Assembly (NCBI GenBank): GCA_963555705.1
Contig: OY743174.1
Coordinates: 58,116,234-58,180,233 of the forward strand
Source: Ligustrum vulgare
Lineage: Eukaryota > Streptophyta > Magnoliopsida > Lamiales > Oleaceae
Length of the DNA stretch: 64,000 nt
Direction: 5' to 3'
The translations under genes and the position numbers were made by a program. Under the pieces are notes generated by a model. It searched no databases. It was not told where the DNA came from and saw nothing but the letters and a program-made list of their open reading frames with translations. How positions within the stretch are numbered: position 1 is the first letter of the stretch; each line of letters opens with the position of its first letter. This document shows positions 11,901-22,840 of this stretch, one piece after another.

Positions 11901-12995
11901 TCAACTTCCAAGTATACGTCCTCGTGAGGTAATCTCATTCCGAAAGACGTGAAGGCCCTTTGACCTGTTGAAGATTTCATAGCGGAGAAGCTCATCAGCA
12001 TTTGGCCTCTTCTCTGCGTCCCAATTCAGACACTTGAGAACCATCTTCTCGAAACCCTTTGAAAACGCCCTTCCATCATACATACCTGGAACAGCACATA
12101 ACGGAATCATTCCTTTGAGAAAATCCAATGTTTTCTTCAATTTGTAAGGGTTAGGGTTCTCGTATCGTTCTCTTTTTGGAAGACTCTTTTTCCTGATTAT
12201 TGTTCTAACAATCTCCTCAAAACCATCCCTGTCACGCACCCGAAGGTCACCATAAGCCAACTCCAAAGCAGTTACACCAATCATCCATATATCAGAAGCC
12301 TGGGAATGGTTTTGCGTGTTATAAACCTCGGGCGCTGCAGCCCATTCGCATATCGAATAACTAGGCAGAACTGCTGAAGAAGAGGCCGGAGCACTGCCAT
12401 GTTCGATTTCTTGTTCATAAATGGTGGCGCTATATCCCAGCTTGATTTCAGGTTTTGTACTAAAGAAAATATGGCCTGCATTGATTTCTTTGTGGACGAA
12501 ACCACTTGCGTGGATAATCGAAAGAGCGGATAGAGTTTCTTTGAGAGAAACTACAATGTACTGTTCTGGAAGACCTTCAGGGAAGTTCTCAGCAGTGATG
12601 GATCGAAGAGAGCCCATATCCATGTAAGGGAACACTGCGCATAATTTCTCTTTGTCCACAAACGATTTTGTAATTCCCATGAGGTTTTCATGATAAGGAA
12701 GTAAGGAATTTCTTTCAACTTCTTGATCCAGCTTGTTGAATGCCTCTTGTTGATCGACGTCGACCAATTTCATAGAAACAAAGATACCATGAATCCCAAT
12801 ACTTGAATAATCATTGAAGTCGTTAGCAATGTACCCACCTTTGTACACTGTAAGACCTGATGCAGTCCCAATGCGGTATATGGTGCAGTACCTGTTTCTA
12901 GTTGCTGCTTCAAAGAGAACAATGCGACTATTTTCATCATTTTTATCTTGAGTACTCGAGGCTTCTTCTGAAGAAACGTTGGGCCCCTCGTCCAT
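11901..12995 (-). CDS. STE20-like pseudokinase, intronless
   Basis: A single open frame of 364 residues with a protein-kinase fold (about residues 28-345), most like the plant STE20/SPS1 group. A weak glycine loop (RIGTASG, 41-47) and the beta-3 lysine (VSMKLVDV, K76) are visible. The catalytic HRD reads HKE (168-170) with the following Asn replaced by His, and DFG is lost (IKLGYSA, 184-190). The APE-like AAPEVYN and the F-helix SDIWMIGVTALEL are kept. Both catalytic aspartates are absent, so I infer a kinase-dead scaffold or regulator, perhaps acting like animal STRAD on a partner kinase. The frame is intact, so selection probably keeps it. The start is the first in-frame Met of the long frame. 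The partner is unknown. Confidence 0.85.
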   Translation of the reverse strand: MDEGPNVSSEEASSTQDKNDENSRIVLFEAATRNRYCTIYRIGTASGLTVYKGGYIANDFNDYSSIGIHGIFVSMKLVDVDQQEAFNKLDQEVERNSLLPYHENLMGITKSFVDKEKLCAVFPYMDMGSLRSITAENFPEGLPEQYIVVSLKETLSALSIIHASGFVHKEINAGHIFFSTKPEIKLGYSATIYEQEIEHGSAPASSSAVLPSYSICEWAAAPEVYNTQNHSQASDIWMIGVTALELAYGDLRVRDRDGFEEIVRTIIRKKSLPKRERYENPNPYKLKKTLDFLKGMIPLCAVPGMYDGRAFSKGFEKMVLKCLNWDAEKRPNADELLRYEIFNRSKGLHVFRNEITSRGRILGS

Positions 12996-13188
12996 TATGA
13001 AGGATTCGACTTCTTGTTTTAAAGTTTTCTATTTGAGAGACCAGTTCTTGGAAAGAGTTGGGAAGGGAAAGAAAATGGAATGGTAAGGCTGATGAAACGT
13101 TTATGTGAATTGAAATGGAAGAGTAGTTATATGCAACTAACAAACAGAATTATTTAAATTTTGTTACCAAGAATTCCAGAAGAAAATT

Positions 13189-13213
13189 AAATAATAATAA
13201 TAATAATAATAAT
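13189..13213. repeat. (AAT)n microsatellite
   Basis: About eight AAT units upstream of the pseudokinase gene. Confidence 0.8.
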
Positions 13214-13836
13214 ATTAAAATTGCATGTATTATATATAGATAATATTCCTCGTGTAAGTTTCACTTTCTTGAAAATTCAGAGACATGAGAGAAGTATCTT
13301 GATGAGGTCTATCCAAGAATTTCAAGTAAATTCCAGGTAGTTAAAACTTAAAACTGAAAAGGTGACTCTTGAAATCTTGATTCCTGATGCCATCTCTGCA
13401 TGCTGATATGATATATCAATCATGATCATGATCAGTCATGACACGTGTCCACTATGGTTAGATTTCTTATTATTGTTTTTGCTGTGGTGGCAGTCGTGGT
13501 CGGAGGTGGCGTGGGATTCTACACTGTTCTTACTTGTATAATTTTTTGCTTGTAAGTTGTAACAGATGAATGTATGAAAATTCATTGCATTGGTGGAGCA
13601 CATTGACATGTATGAGTGGCGAAACCAGCCGACGAGTCCAGCTAGAGCATTGACCGTTGACCGACGTCATTGACGAACGCCAACGATCGTAGTACCGAGA
13701 TTGTAAATATTTTTTAATGTAATAATATTTAAAAATGAATAAATAGGTATAGAAATGAAATAAAAAGTTATAATGAAATATATAAATATATAATCCAATA
13801 CAAACCAGAATAGATGAAAAATATATGACATTGACA
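13214..13836. other. Intergenic DNA, nothing recognised
   Basis: AT-rich apart from a GC-richer patch at about 13610-13700. No coding frame or transposon end seen. Confidence 0.5.
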
Positions 13837-13980
13837 TCAGTCGGTATTGAATTCAGTGCAAAATTTCTTTATGTTTTCAAATTCTACTAACTCAAGTGGT
13901 CTACTAGAAGCAGTTGCAGGACTATTAGAACTAGAACCACTAGGTTGAGATTTACGTTAAGGTGGAAAAAAACGTTCCAT
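13837..13980 (-). pseudogene. N-terminal fragment of a hAT/ZMYM1-type transposase
   Basis: Read on minus from ATG at 13980 the frame gives MERFFPP, a stop, then RKSQPSGSSSNS and ELVEFENIKKFC before a second stop. A start of the MER-[FY]-F-x-(K)RKS kind followed by a serine-rich linker is typical of plant zinc-finger MYM/TTF-type proteins with hAT dimerisation domains. Only this first part remains and it carries two stops. It belongs with the GC-rich sequence at 14382-14766, which looks like the 5' untranslated exon of the same element. Confidence 0.5.
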
Positions 13981-14766
13981 AATTTGTAAATCAGTGATAA
14001 CAAATCAAATCAAATATTCACCAAATCTCAATTCATTAGCTATAAATCAATAACCACAATTCACAAATCAAATCATATTTTCATCTCAATAATCTCAACT
14101 TACAAATCTAATCACATTGCAAAAACTTAAGTATAACATTTATGCATAATTCCCAAATTAATTATAACAAATCAAAGTTTAGCCTCTCAATTTTTTCTAA
14201 TTATAAAACTTACACAACTACACTTATTCACTAACACAGACCACAGTTACACTGACGACTCTAAATACTCTACACAAATAACACAAGCTTCACAATTCAC
14301 ATCATAAACATTACAAACAAAAGTCAATATTACTGTTAAAAATCTGAAAATTATAAACAGAAAAAAAAAATGTAAAGCTTACCTTCACTTCACAGCGCAA
14401 TGGAAGCCAGTGGCGAGCGAGTTGCGAGAGAGAGAGCTGAGGCTAGCGATTGGCGGGGGCGGCGCCGGCCGGCGATGGCGTCACGCTGGCGGGAGGAGGT
14501 GGAAGAAGTAAGAACTCAGGCGCTCAGCAGGTAAGGTTAGGGTTAGGGTCGGATTCAATTTTTCTTGATTATGATTTCTGCCTTCTGGTTGAGCCTTTGA
14601 GAGAATTGAGAAGAAGCAGCAGGCCAGCAGCGTCCAATTGGCTTTGGGCTTGCTTGGGCAGGAAAAAAAAAATTTACAGCACCCAGCGCGCTGGTGGCGC
14701 TGGGCGGATCGCCGGCGACGAGGTAGCGCGGCTGCGCTACCTCGCCCTATAGTGCATCCGCCCCTG
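13837..14766 (-). mobile_element. 5' end remnant of a hAT-type DNA transposon
   Basis: On minus the sequence starts at 14766 with CAGGGGCGGATGCAC, similar to hAT terminal repeats (CAGGGGCGG). A GC-rich 5' untranslated segment follows and ends at a donor-like GTAAGC near 14382. An AT-rich intron-like stretch then leads to the transposase start at 13980. The other terminus is not visible, so the element is truncated. Confidence 0.45.
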
Positions 14767-15062
14767 CATAGGGCAAATATAGTGAAATTGAAGAGAATTA
14801 TCATATGTCTTGGAATGGTAAAATTAGAACATGGAATGATGAGGAAAGTTGCCTTAATTACTAATCTTTAATTCAATATCTTTTGCCTCTTCAAAATATT
14901 TTGGTTGCAATAGACTACTAACAGTTCCTCTTATTTTCTTTTTTATTTCTTTCCTTACATTTCATTCAGCTTTTGCTATCACTCTACATTATGTACTTGG
15001 CAACTGGCAAGTTTACGAGAAGATATCTACCTAAAATTATGTGAAGTGCTTAGATAAATCTT
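14767..15062. other. AT-rich spacer, nothing recognised
   Basis: No open frame or repeat recognised. Confidence 0.5.
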
Positions 15063-16661
15063 TGGGGAAAATACATAAATAAGGGGTTTAAAAATACAAA
15101 TTTAAAAAATAAGACAAAAACCTATATAATTTCAAAAATAAGATTGTAATTAGTATTAATTAATTATATTAAATAATTAAAAATATTTTATTAATTATAT
15201 ATATTGAGTTCACAACATTATATAATTTCATGTCACAAATACAAATCTTTTATGTTACAGAAATATTAAATCATAACTGATTTCAAGGTCACAAATTACT
15301 AAATCATAGTCACAAAAATGTAAAATTAGTTAATCCTGAGTCATTTCCAGGTCACAATTTATCAATTATTAGGCCACAAAGTCTTTTAAGTGATAATTAT
15401 CAAATTATTAGGTTACATTTATTTAATTTCTAGGTCACAAATTATCAATAATTAGGTCACACGTTATTTTGAGTTACATTTATCAAATAAACATTTCACA
15501 CAATCAATACCTGCAGCTGCCACCATCCCCACCACTACTACCGTCGTCACCGCCACCGTGCCCCATGAATATAACCTCCACCTACGCCACCGTGGCCTCG
15601 ACCACCACCAGCAAAACTGTACATGATGTCCAAATTCTAAAACCAAAATTTCAATCCCTCCCTCACTACCGCCGCCACTTCAAGCCGGCTGCACCACCAC
15701 CTACCAAGTCAAATAACATTACGCATAATCAACACTTGCATCCGCTAGCATTTAAACACAACCATCACTACCTTGACGCCCCGTGAATATCATCGCCACC
15801 ACCGCGGCACCATCACAGTGAATATCACCGTCACTACAATCATAACCTCACACCGACTGCACCACCACCAAAACATTATCGCAACTCAGATCATCCACCA
15901 CCATAAAAAACTAACACCATCAGGCACTACCACCACAACACCACTAAAAAAGACCGATATCATCTCACCACCACCACCAGAACACTAGCACCACCATCAC
16001 CTTCATCATCTTCAAACGCACGAACAGATCGCCACCTAGTGCAACCCATCACCACCGCAACCCACCACCAACAACCATCATCAACCATACAAAAAGAATG
16101 ATGATAAAACTAAAACAGATGCAAATGGATGCCAAAAAAGAAAATAGAGGGACAATTGGCACAACAAATGGAGTACAACTATAGCCCACAACATGACCAC
16201 CACAAAATCACACCGCACGGCCAATAGAATCACTCATAGCTACCTCCAATTCGCCGGGTCATAGCCCTCGGTGGAGGATCCATATCACATAGTCTCCACA
16301 ACCTGCAAGCCCAACTCCTCCAGCCACCTCTCCACCACTAGATTCCTTCCCACCACCACTACCTTCCAATACACTGACTCCACCCAACTCAACCGCGCCT
16401 TCGACTAACTCCTCCACCATCCTAACACCATGTGCTCCATCTGGGTCTCCACCTTCCCCTCCGTTGTCACCCCTACAGGTGAGAGTTCTCTGCCAACTCC
16501 ACCCACTAGGAATTCTCCTCCTGCACAGGGTAGGAATACTCCATCACCGTTGGGTACAACAAGATTTCTGACGTCGTCGTCATCATTGTCATCGGTGGTG
16601 GTGGAATATCGACGGGGGTTGTGGTCATGATAGCCATGCGACAGTAATGAGAGTGAATCGT

Positions 16662-16741
<80 letters not shown>

Positions 16742-16945
16742 GGTTTGATATAGATTGGTATGGTGTGTGATTGTGGTAATTTGAGTAATTAATTTAATTT
16801 CAAAATACTATTATTTTAATTAATTAATTAATCTTGAAATTTTAGTTATAACCTGAGATTTGAAGTTATACATATTTAGTCTCGTATTTGAATTTAGATA
16901 TTTAAAAGTATGGATGGGTGTAAAATGAAATAAAAAAGGGGTGGC
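15063..16945. mobile_element. TIR-type non-coding element with GGTCACA array, copy 1
   Basis: The left edge (ACATAAATAAGGGGTTTAAAAATACAAATTT, about 15072) and the inverted right edge (CTTTTAAATATCTAAATTC on minus, about 16910) resemble the edges of the element at about 20130-21350. It contains a degenerate array of GGTCACAAATTAT units (about 15280-15475), a CCACCACC-rich stretch (about 15520-16410) and a long GA microsatellite. The CCACC-rich part yields His/Pro/Thr-rich open frames that look like by-products of simple sequence. Element class is not resolved. Confidence 0.4.
16666..16738. repeat. (GA)n microsatellite
   Basis: About 36 GA units without interruption, ending at AGTAGGGTT. Confidence 0.95.
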
Positions 16946-17084
16946 CCTATGACATAGGATCACGGTTCTGATCAAGTCTTCCTTTTTTGACTTAGTCAGG
17001 TGTAAACTTATGGTCACTTGTGGGCCCTATATTTCTCTTCGTGTGAATTGTGATTATTGGTGTATGCGTTGTGACGTGAATTGA

Positions 17085-17258
17085 GAGCTTGTTTGGTAAA
17101 GGTAAAAATTTTACCACAACTTTTCAAACTCAATCTCAACCATCTATTCTTAGTTAAGCCCTCAAATTTTGACTTTTCAAACATTTTTAAATCACACATC
17201 CATCAAAAACTCAAAAAAAATCACAAAAATCAAAGTTTTTCACATTACCAAACGGGCT
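17085..17258. mobile_element. Tourist-like MITE, copy B
   Basis: 174 bases, starting GAGCTTGTTTGGTAAAGG and ending CACATTACCAAACGGGCT. The interior (TTTTGACTTTTCAAAC, CACACATCCAT, AAAATCACAAAAATCAAA) is nearly the same as copy A at 747-925. The TTA target duplication is no longer recognisable. Confidence 0.7.
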
Positions 17259-17324
17259 ATGAGATTTATATAGTTTGTTGGGATTTGGATTTTAGTGTGT
17301 TGTGACAATGTGGTTTGTGGATTG

Positions 17325-17326
<2 letters not shown>

Positions 17327-17383
<57 letters not shown>
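17327..17383. repeat. (TA)n microsatellite
   Basis: About 28 uninterrupted AT units. Confidence 0.95.
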
Positions 17384-17384
<1 letters not shown>

Positions 17385-17954
17385 CTTACAGATTATAGAA
17401 TGATTTTTTAATTTAAATGAAAATCTCAACTTAGTGATTATAGTTCTAATGGTCCCGTCATTGCTTCTAGTCGAGCAACTACGTTGTAATATATTTCTAT
17501 ATTGATTGATGGATTTTAATATTATTTAATTAAATAATAAACAATCTTACTATTGCGATCATTGAGACTCGTCAGTTAACGGTCAACGGTCGCTCTAACT
17601 GAACTTATTTTCTGGATCCACCAACATCTTATTGGACAATTTTTTCGAAAATTCAACAATTTCGATTGATCAAAAATTCATGCCCATCATTTTTTACTTA
17701 AAAAACGAACTAATAAAATATTGTAATATTTCTATTTATAAACAATCGTTTATAAACAATTTTTTCAATATTTGTGCCGCATTGCTGAACTAGAAGGCTT
17801 CCGTTCTTGTCAAAGAAGACCGAATTAGAGGGAGATGTGCTCATGATGAGACAAATCAGCAAGGCTATCAAGGTCAGGACTCTAAGTGCTTGGTCTAGTC
17901 ACAGGCAGCAGCCAACACACTGATTCGATCCTATATGTTGTTGCTAACACATTA

Positions 17955-19948
17955 CTAGTGTATCACCCGTGCAATGCACGGGAAGTAAAATCTGAATAAA
18001 GAAACCATGACACGACGTCAAATATTATTGGGGCAGAATACATAATATTAACTAATAAAAAGACCACATCGTGAAATGTTGGCTTTGTGTTACTACAAAT
18101 TTTGAAAAACTTTTTTGTACACAATATTTGTTGTTGAATTTGTTGATCTTTCATCCTTATCGCAAATTAACATCTTCAATTCTGAATGACTTATCATCCT
18201 TAAAATTGCAACATAAAGTGAACACCAACCTTTTAGGGAAGAAGTCCTACATACAAATTAATGTAATTGTCCCGGACTCTTATTGATGGTCATGGCATAT
18301 AGGACAATATCAATGGAAATGTCTTCTTTGAAATTTTGCAAATATCCAAGTATTCGACGGGCTCAATGACATTCTTGGAATTAAAAAAATTTATGATCTG
18401 TATTATTGTCAGATAAAATTTGATCTTCCAAAACAAATTATGAGATTGATCAAATTTTTATAATTTCAAAATTTTCAATATCTCTTATTAAATAAGTTAT
18501 ATTGGATGAAAAACAAAACGCTAAAGAATGAAAAAAATGTATCATTACATAAGGTGAGTTGGAAAAAAAAATGCTAAAGAATTAAAAGAAAGAATAAAAA
18601 AATGTATTATATCTCATCCAAGAAAAATAATTCATAATATATAAACATATTAAAAAATATTCTATAGCATAATTTTCGCTTATATTTACTTTATATCTTC
18701 AAACACGTTTCTTCTGGAAAGAGCATTTTTAGGTGAAAACTTCTACACAAACGAAATATAAATGAAGGTCACCGATACAAAATAATTTTATTATACCCCA
18801 CCAAAATTAACAACACTTTAATTAAAGTAACATCAAAATATGGTGGATGTAATGTAGTTTTTATAAAATAGATTAATCAAATATTTTAAGAAAATAAAAT
18901 TTCTGGACCTAAATCTTCTAATATTTTAAAAAACATAAGTTTTAAATGACGCTAGCATACTTAGTAGTAATAGGAAAATAAATGTCAGAAATAGTTGCTA
19001 AGAGGAAGAACATGAAATAAAATATTAATACTGGTCCAGACCTCAAGAAAAGAAGAAAAAAAACCCTGATATATCATCTATTAGGTGCTTTGATTAAATT
19101 AGTATTTCATGTTAAAATAGATAAAATAAAGTTTTTTTTTTTTTTAGAGAAAAATAGATAAAATAAATTTAGTTGGATAAGAAAGCTAAATAATTGAAAT
19201 GCAGAATGAAAAAAATATACTATTACCTGCTAACATACCTATTTGTGGATGGATGTGATTGTTGCATATTCTTGTTTTGATGTATTCCGAATGTCTCATT
19301 TTGTTTGATCTTTTAAAATCAACATGCATTATGCCTCGACATATGTTCTTCGTTGATTGTTGATGAAGACCGGCCACTTAAATCCTCATGTGAAGATGAT
19401 GAAGACCAGTCGGGTTTATGACCAAACTATTAAAAAAGAAAATGCACACAAGGCTAAAAAACTTTTTAAAAAAAATTACATTTAACCTACCGCTTTATCT
19501 ATAAAGACGAACTCCAGAATGGTTTCAAACTTATCAGATTCTGGGGCCAGACCTTCAAATATCAATCCATAAGTTTCTTGTTGATGTCCTTGAAAAGGCT
19601 AAACGTGGTCATCTACCTGTTATTATGACAATCTTGAAGTAATTGTTTAGTAGAAAAAGGAATGCAAAATTGGCTTAAGTGAATTAGATAGATGGCAGAA
19701 TTATATAAATGGTAGCAGACAGTTTAATGGTCACAATAGTTGAATTAATGGGGCTCTATAGGAAAAGAAAAAAGAATTGAAAAAAAAAATGTAAAGGATC
19801 TTTGCAGAATTTGAAGGGGCAGCACGGGAAAATGGGAAAGAAGAATTGAAAAAGAAAAGAAGAAAAAAATAAATAAAGCATCTCATTTTGAGCGGGAAAG
19901 TGGCATTGGGATATGGTGAAGCTCAACAACTTTAATATATTATATAGA
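17955..19948 (-). mobile_element. Non-autonomous Helitron, 1994 bases
   Basis: On minus the element begins TCTATATAATATATTAAAG after a host A (19949). It ends with a perfect 8-bp hairpin CCCGTGCATTGCACGGG (17982-17966), seven bases, and CTAG (17958-17955) followed by host T (17954). TC at the 5' end, a GC-rich hairpin about ten bases before a CTRR end, and insertion between A and T with no duplication are the hallmarks of Helitrons. The interior is AT-rich with no Rep/helicase frame, so it would need a helper. Confidence 0.82.
17966..17982 (-). other. Helitron 3' terminal hairpin
   Basis: CCCGTGCA/TGCACGGG, eight pairs around one base, close to the CTAG end. It marks the end of rolling-circle transfer in Helitrons. 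Confidence 0.85.
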
Positions 19949-20129
19949 TATATTAAAGTTAATATTTTAATAAATTATTACGACATAATTTTTTAAAATA
20001 TATCGTATATATTATTTGAATTTATTTTTATACTCTGCACACGTGTATATGTTTTATTGTGTACTTCACATACGACGAGACACTTTATTTGAAACAAGCG
20101 AAACTAAATAACAACTTAAAATGAAAAGT

Positions 20130-21350
20130 GGAAATTACATTCACCCCTACTTTTAAATATCAAAATTCATAAATAAGGTGAAACTTGTATTATTACAAAA
20201 ATCAGGTTGTAATTAATATTTTAATAACTAATTAGAATAATTCAAAATTAAATTAATTAATCAACAATATCTCAATCATATACCACTTCAAACCCTAATA
20301 TATATATATATATATATATATTACACGATCATACACACCTCTTAACCACTACTCTCAGCCTTCAGAATAGAAACCGGCGATGCCTTCCACCCACAGCCAC
20401 ACCTCGCGCCGCCAATCTCCGCCAATGCTTCGATCGTCTCCAACACGAACACAACTGGGAGGAGCGATTTCACTGTAAAAGGCCGGCAAGAACACAACCG
20501 GTCTCCGCCACTGCTTCGGAACTCTCATAAAAGGTTGTCGCTGACAGCGACAATTTAATGGTAACCGCAATGGCATCGTCACTCTCCTCGAGGCAGCGAC
20601 GCCGCTTCTATACCAAAGCATCGAAGTTGCACCAGCGACTTCGGTGTTTTATCTCTTCTGAATCTGCAAATCTATTGGTGAGATTTGAAAATTATGTGAT
20701 CTGTTAGTGCAGGTGTTGTGATGCTACACTCCGATTTGCTCAACGGTGGTTGATGTAATGGCGGTGATGACGACGGGGAGTGGCTGTGTGATAGTCGTGG
20801 TGGCTGTTTTCTGATTGCAGCGATTTGTGGTGGTTGCGTGGTGGTGATTGGGGGTGGATCTATGTGTGGTGGTGGTTCCGGGGTCGACGCCGACGCCGGT
20901 GGTGATGTTGAACAATAATTGATGAAGGTGACCTAATAAGTTTAAAATATAAAAGAATTGTAACCTAATAATTTAACAAATTGCGACTTAAATACATTTT
21001 GTGACTTGATATTTTGATAATTTGTGATCTTGTAATTTGTGACCTAAAAGACTAATTCTGACATTTAAAAGATTTGTGACTTAATAATTTATAAGATGTG
21101 ACCTAAAATAAATTAAAATTGTGACCTGAAAATAAGTCCGTGACCTTAAAAAACTTGACTTGTGACTTAAAATAAATTTGTGAACTAAAATATTTGTCTT
21201 TTGTGACCTGCAATTATATAATATTGTGACCTTAATATAAATATTTATTAAAATATTTTTATTTCTTTAATTTAATTAATTAATTCTAATTAGAGACCTG
21301 ATTTTTGAAATTTGTATTTTAAAATACCTTATTTATGTATTTTTCCCAAA
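20130..21350. mobile_element. TIR-type non-coding element with GGTCACA array, copy 2
   Basis: The left edge reads AATTCATAAATAAGGTG... CAAAAATCAGG (about 20170-20208). The right edge, inverted, reads AATACATAAATAAGG... CAAAAATCAGG (about 21340-21293). The interior has a GC-rich patch like the one at 2.8-3.0 kb and a long degenerate array of TTGTGACCTAAAA units (about 20930-21240). It is related to copy 1 at 15063-16945, with the array in the opposite orientation. No coding frame is convincing. Confidence 0.5.
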
Positions 21351-21355
21351 TGAAA

Positions 21356-22305
21356 ATCAATGTTAAAAATTAAGGTAAAAAATAATGTTACTTGTACACT
21401 TAGTGTATTCAATCGTGACTTTTAAAGAATTTTGGAGACTTTAATTTAGAAGTTTAGATATATTCAATTGAGGCTTTTAAAGACTCTAAGTTTAGGTGTA
21501 TTTAATTGAAACTTTTATAGACTTTCAAAAAGTCTCTAAAAGTTACGTGATATTCAATCGAGACTTTTAGAAGTCTCTACAAATTCTCGGATATTCAAAT
21601 TGAGAATGATTTTTGGAGACTTCATTACTTGTGAGACTTTTGGAGACTTTTAATTGAAAATTATAAAGAGCTAATATCAAACAAAATCTCCCATTTACCA
21701 TGAGATCTGTCAAGACTTCAAAAACATATAAATTGGCCTTTACGCAAGAAATCATATTCTGAATTTCTCAAAAGAATCAAAGAAACATAAATTTTCAGAT
21801 ATATAAACCAAGAAACTGACATATTAAAACACTAGCAATTAATAATTCTGAGAAGAAAATGAAAAATATATACATAGTCTATTGCATTTTCGTTTGTAGA
21901 TTGTCATGCAAGTGACTTGCTGGGTAGTCTCGTCAATTCAGTCTTCAATTCGTTGTTGATTCTTGTACCCATCTTTTAATTTGAGTGATTTTCTGTTGTT
22001 ACTAACTTGTTTCTGGGGGTAAGAGCACTGAGGTACCAATAGTTCAGTGGATGAATGTGAGTTTAGTGGATGAATAAGATTGTAAAAGAATTGCAAAATC
22101 AATTTCTTCAATTGAGTAGAGAAATTGTAATATAAAAGTTGGATTCTTTCGTTGAGTAAAAGTATTAACGGTTTTAGTATAGTCCAAAAATGTGGGGGGT
22201 AGTTCAAAATACTTTAAATAAATTTAAGTAATATTGCTTTAAAGTCCATAAAGTGCACAAAATAGATTACAAAATACTTTGATAAATTTGAAATGTGTTG
22301 TCAAA
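21356..22305. other. AT-rich intergenic DNA with a local repeat
   Basis: At about 21410-21650 phrases such as ATTCAATTGAGACTTTTA and GGAGACTTT recur in both orientations, so this is probably a degraded MITE. No gene seen in the rest. Confidence 0.45.
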
Positions 22306-22627
22306 TCACTATCACTATCACTACTACCTTAAAAGTACCAATAGAGAAGAATCTTTTAGTTACCAAATTTGCCCTTACATATTTCTTTCTAGCCCAAATA
22401 TGCCCTTGCTGCCTGTTGATCTAAACGAAATGAAATGAAGAGTTCTTTATCCACAAAAAACGCTCCAATTGGAACTTAGAAACTGAACTAAACCAAATCC
22501 CATTCCTCTCCATCAGTCGTAACAAATCGTCATCTCCTACCGTGCAGTCCGAAGTTGTGGATTTCAGGTTATGACTCTTTCCCTTGAATTACTTACAATT
22601 TTTAATGATTAGCACTGAAATATTCAG

Positions 22628-22840
22628 ATGGATAAGGACCTGACTATTTCTTTGCTTATGTCCGTGGAAACGGTTGTGTGTGAGATTATTTATTCTTATT
22701 TTTTACTTGCTATTGTTGGGCCTAATGGAGCTGGGAAGTCTACCTTGCTCAACCTTCTTGCTAGCGACTTGGTTCCAACTGAGGTGAAGTATGGAGGTAC
22801 CTTTGCAACAAATCAGAAGGGTGGAGTTAGGAGGAGGTGA
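22628..22840 (+). pseudogene. Captured ABCF (GCN20-type) ATP-binding fragment
   Basis: A 70-codon frame contains AIVGPNGAGKSTLLNLLASD followed by LVPTE. This is the Walker A region of the second ATP-binding cassette of plant ABCF proteins (translation-associated ATPases without membrane segments). After LVPTE the similarity stops at GAG|GTGAAG, which looks like an old exon/intron border. The rest of the ATPase (Q-loop, signature, Walker B) is missing, so it cannot work as an ABC protein. It lies inside the Helitron and I infer capture. Confidence 0.6.

Noticed and set aside
12943..13143. Upstream frame overlapping the pseudokinase start
   Set aside because: No similarity, and it overlaps in another frame; an upstream frame effect on translation cannot be argued from sequence alone.
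14528..14548. GGTTAGGGTTAGGGTC, telomere-like repeat
   Set aside because: Only about two units, and plant telomeres use TTTAGGG. It lies inside a GC-rich transposon leader.
15469..15988. His/Pro/Thr-rich open frames of 105 and 71 codons
   Set aside because: They come from CCACCACC low-complexity DNA with no start context, domain or splice pattern, inside a repeat element.
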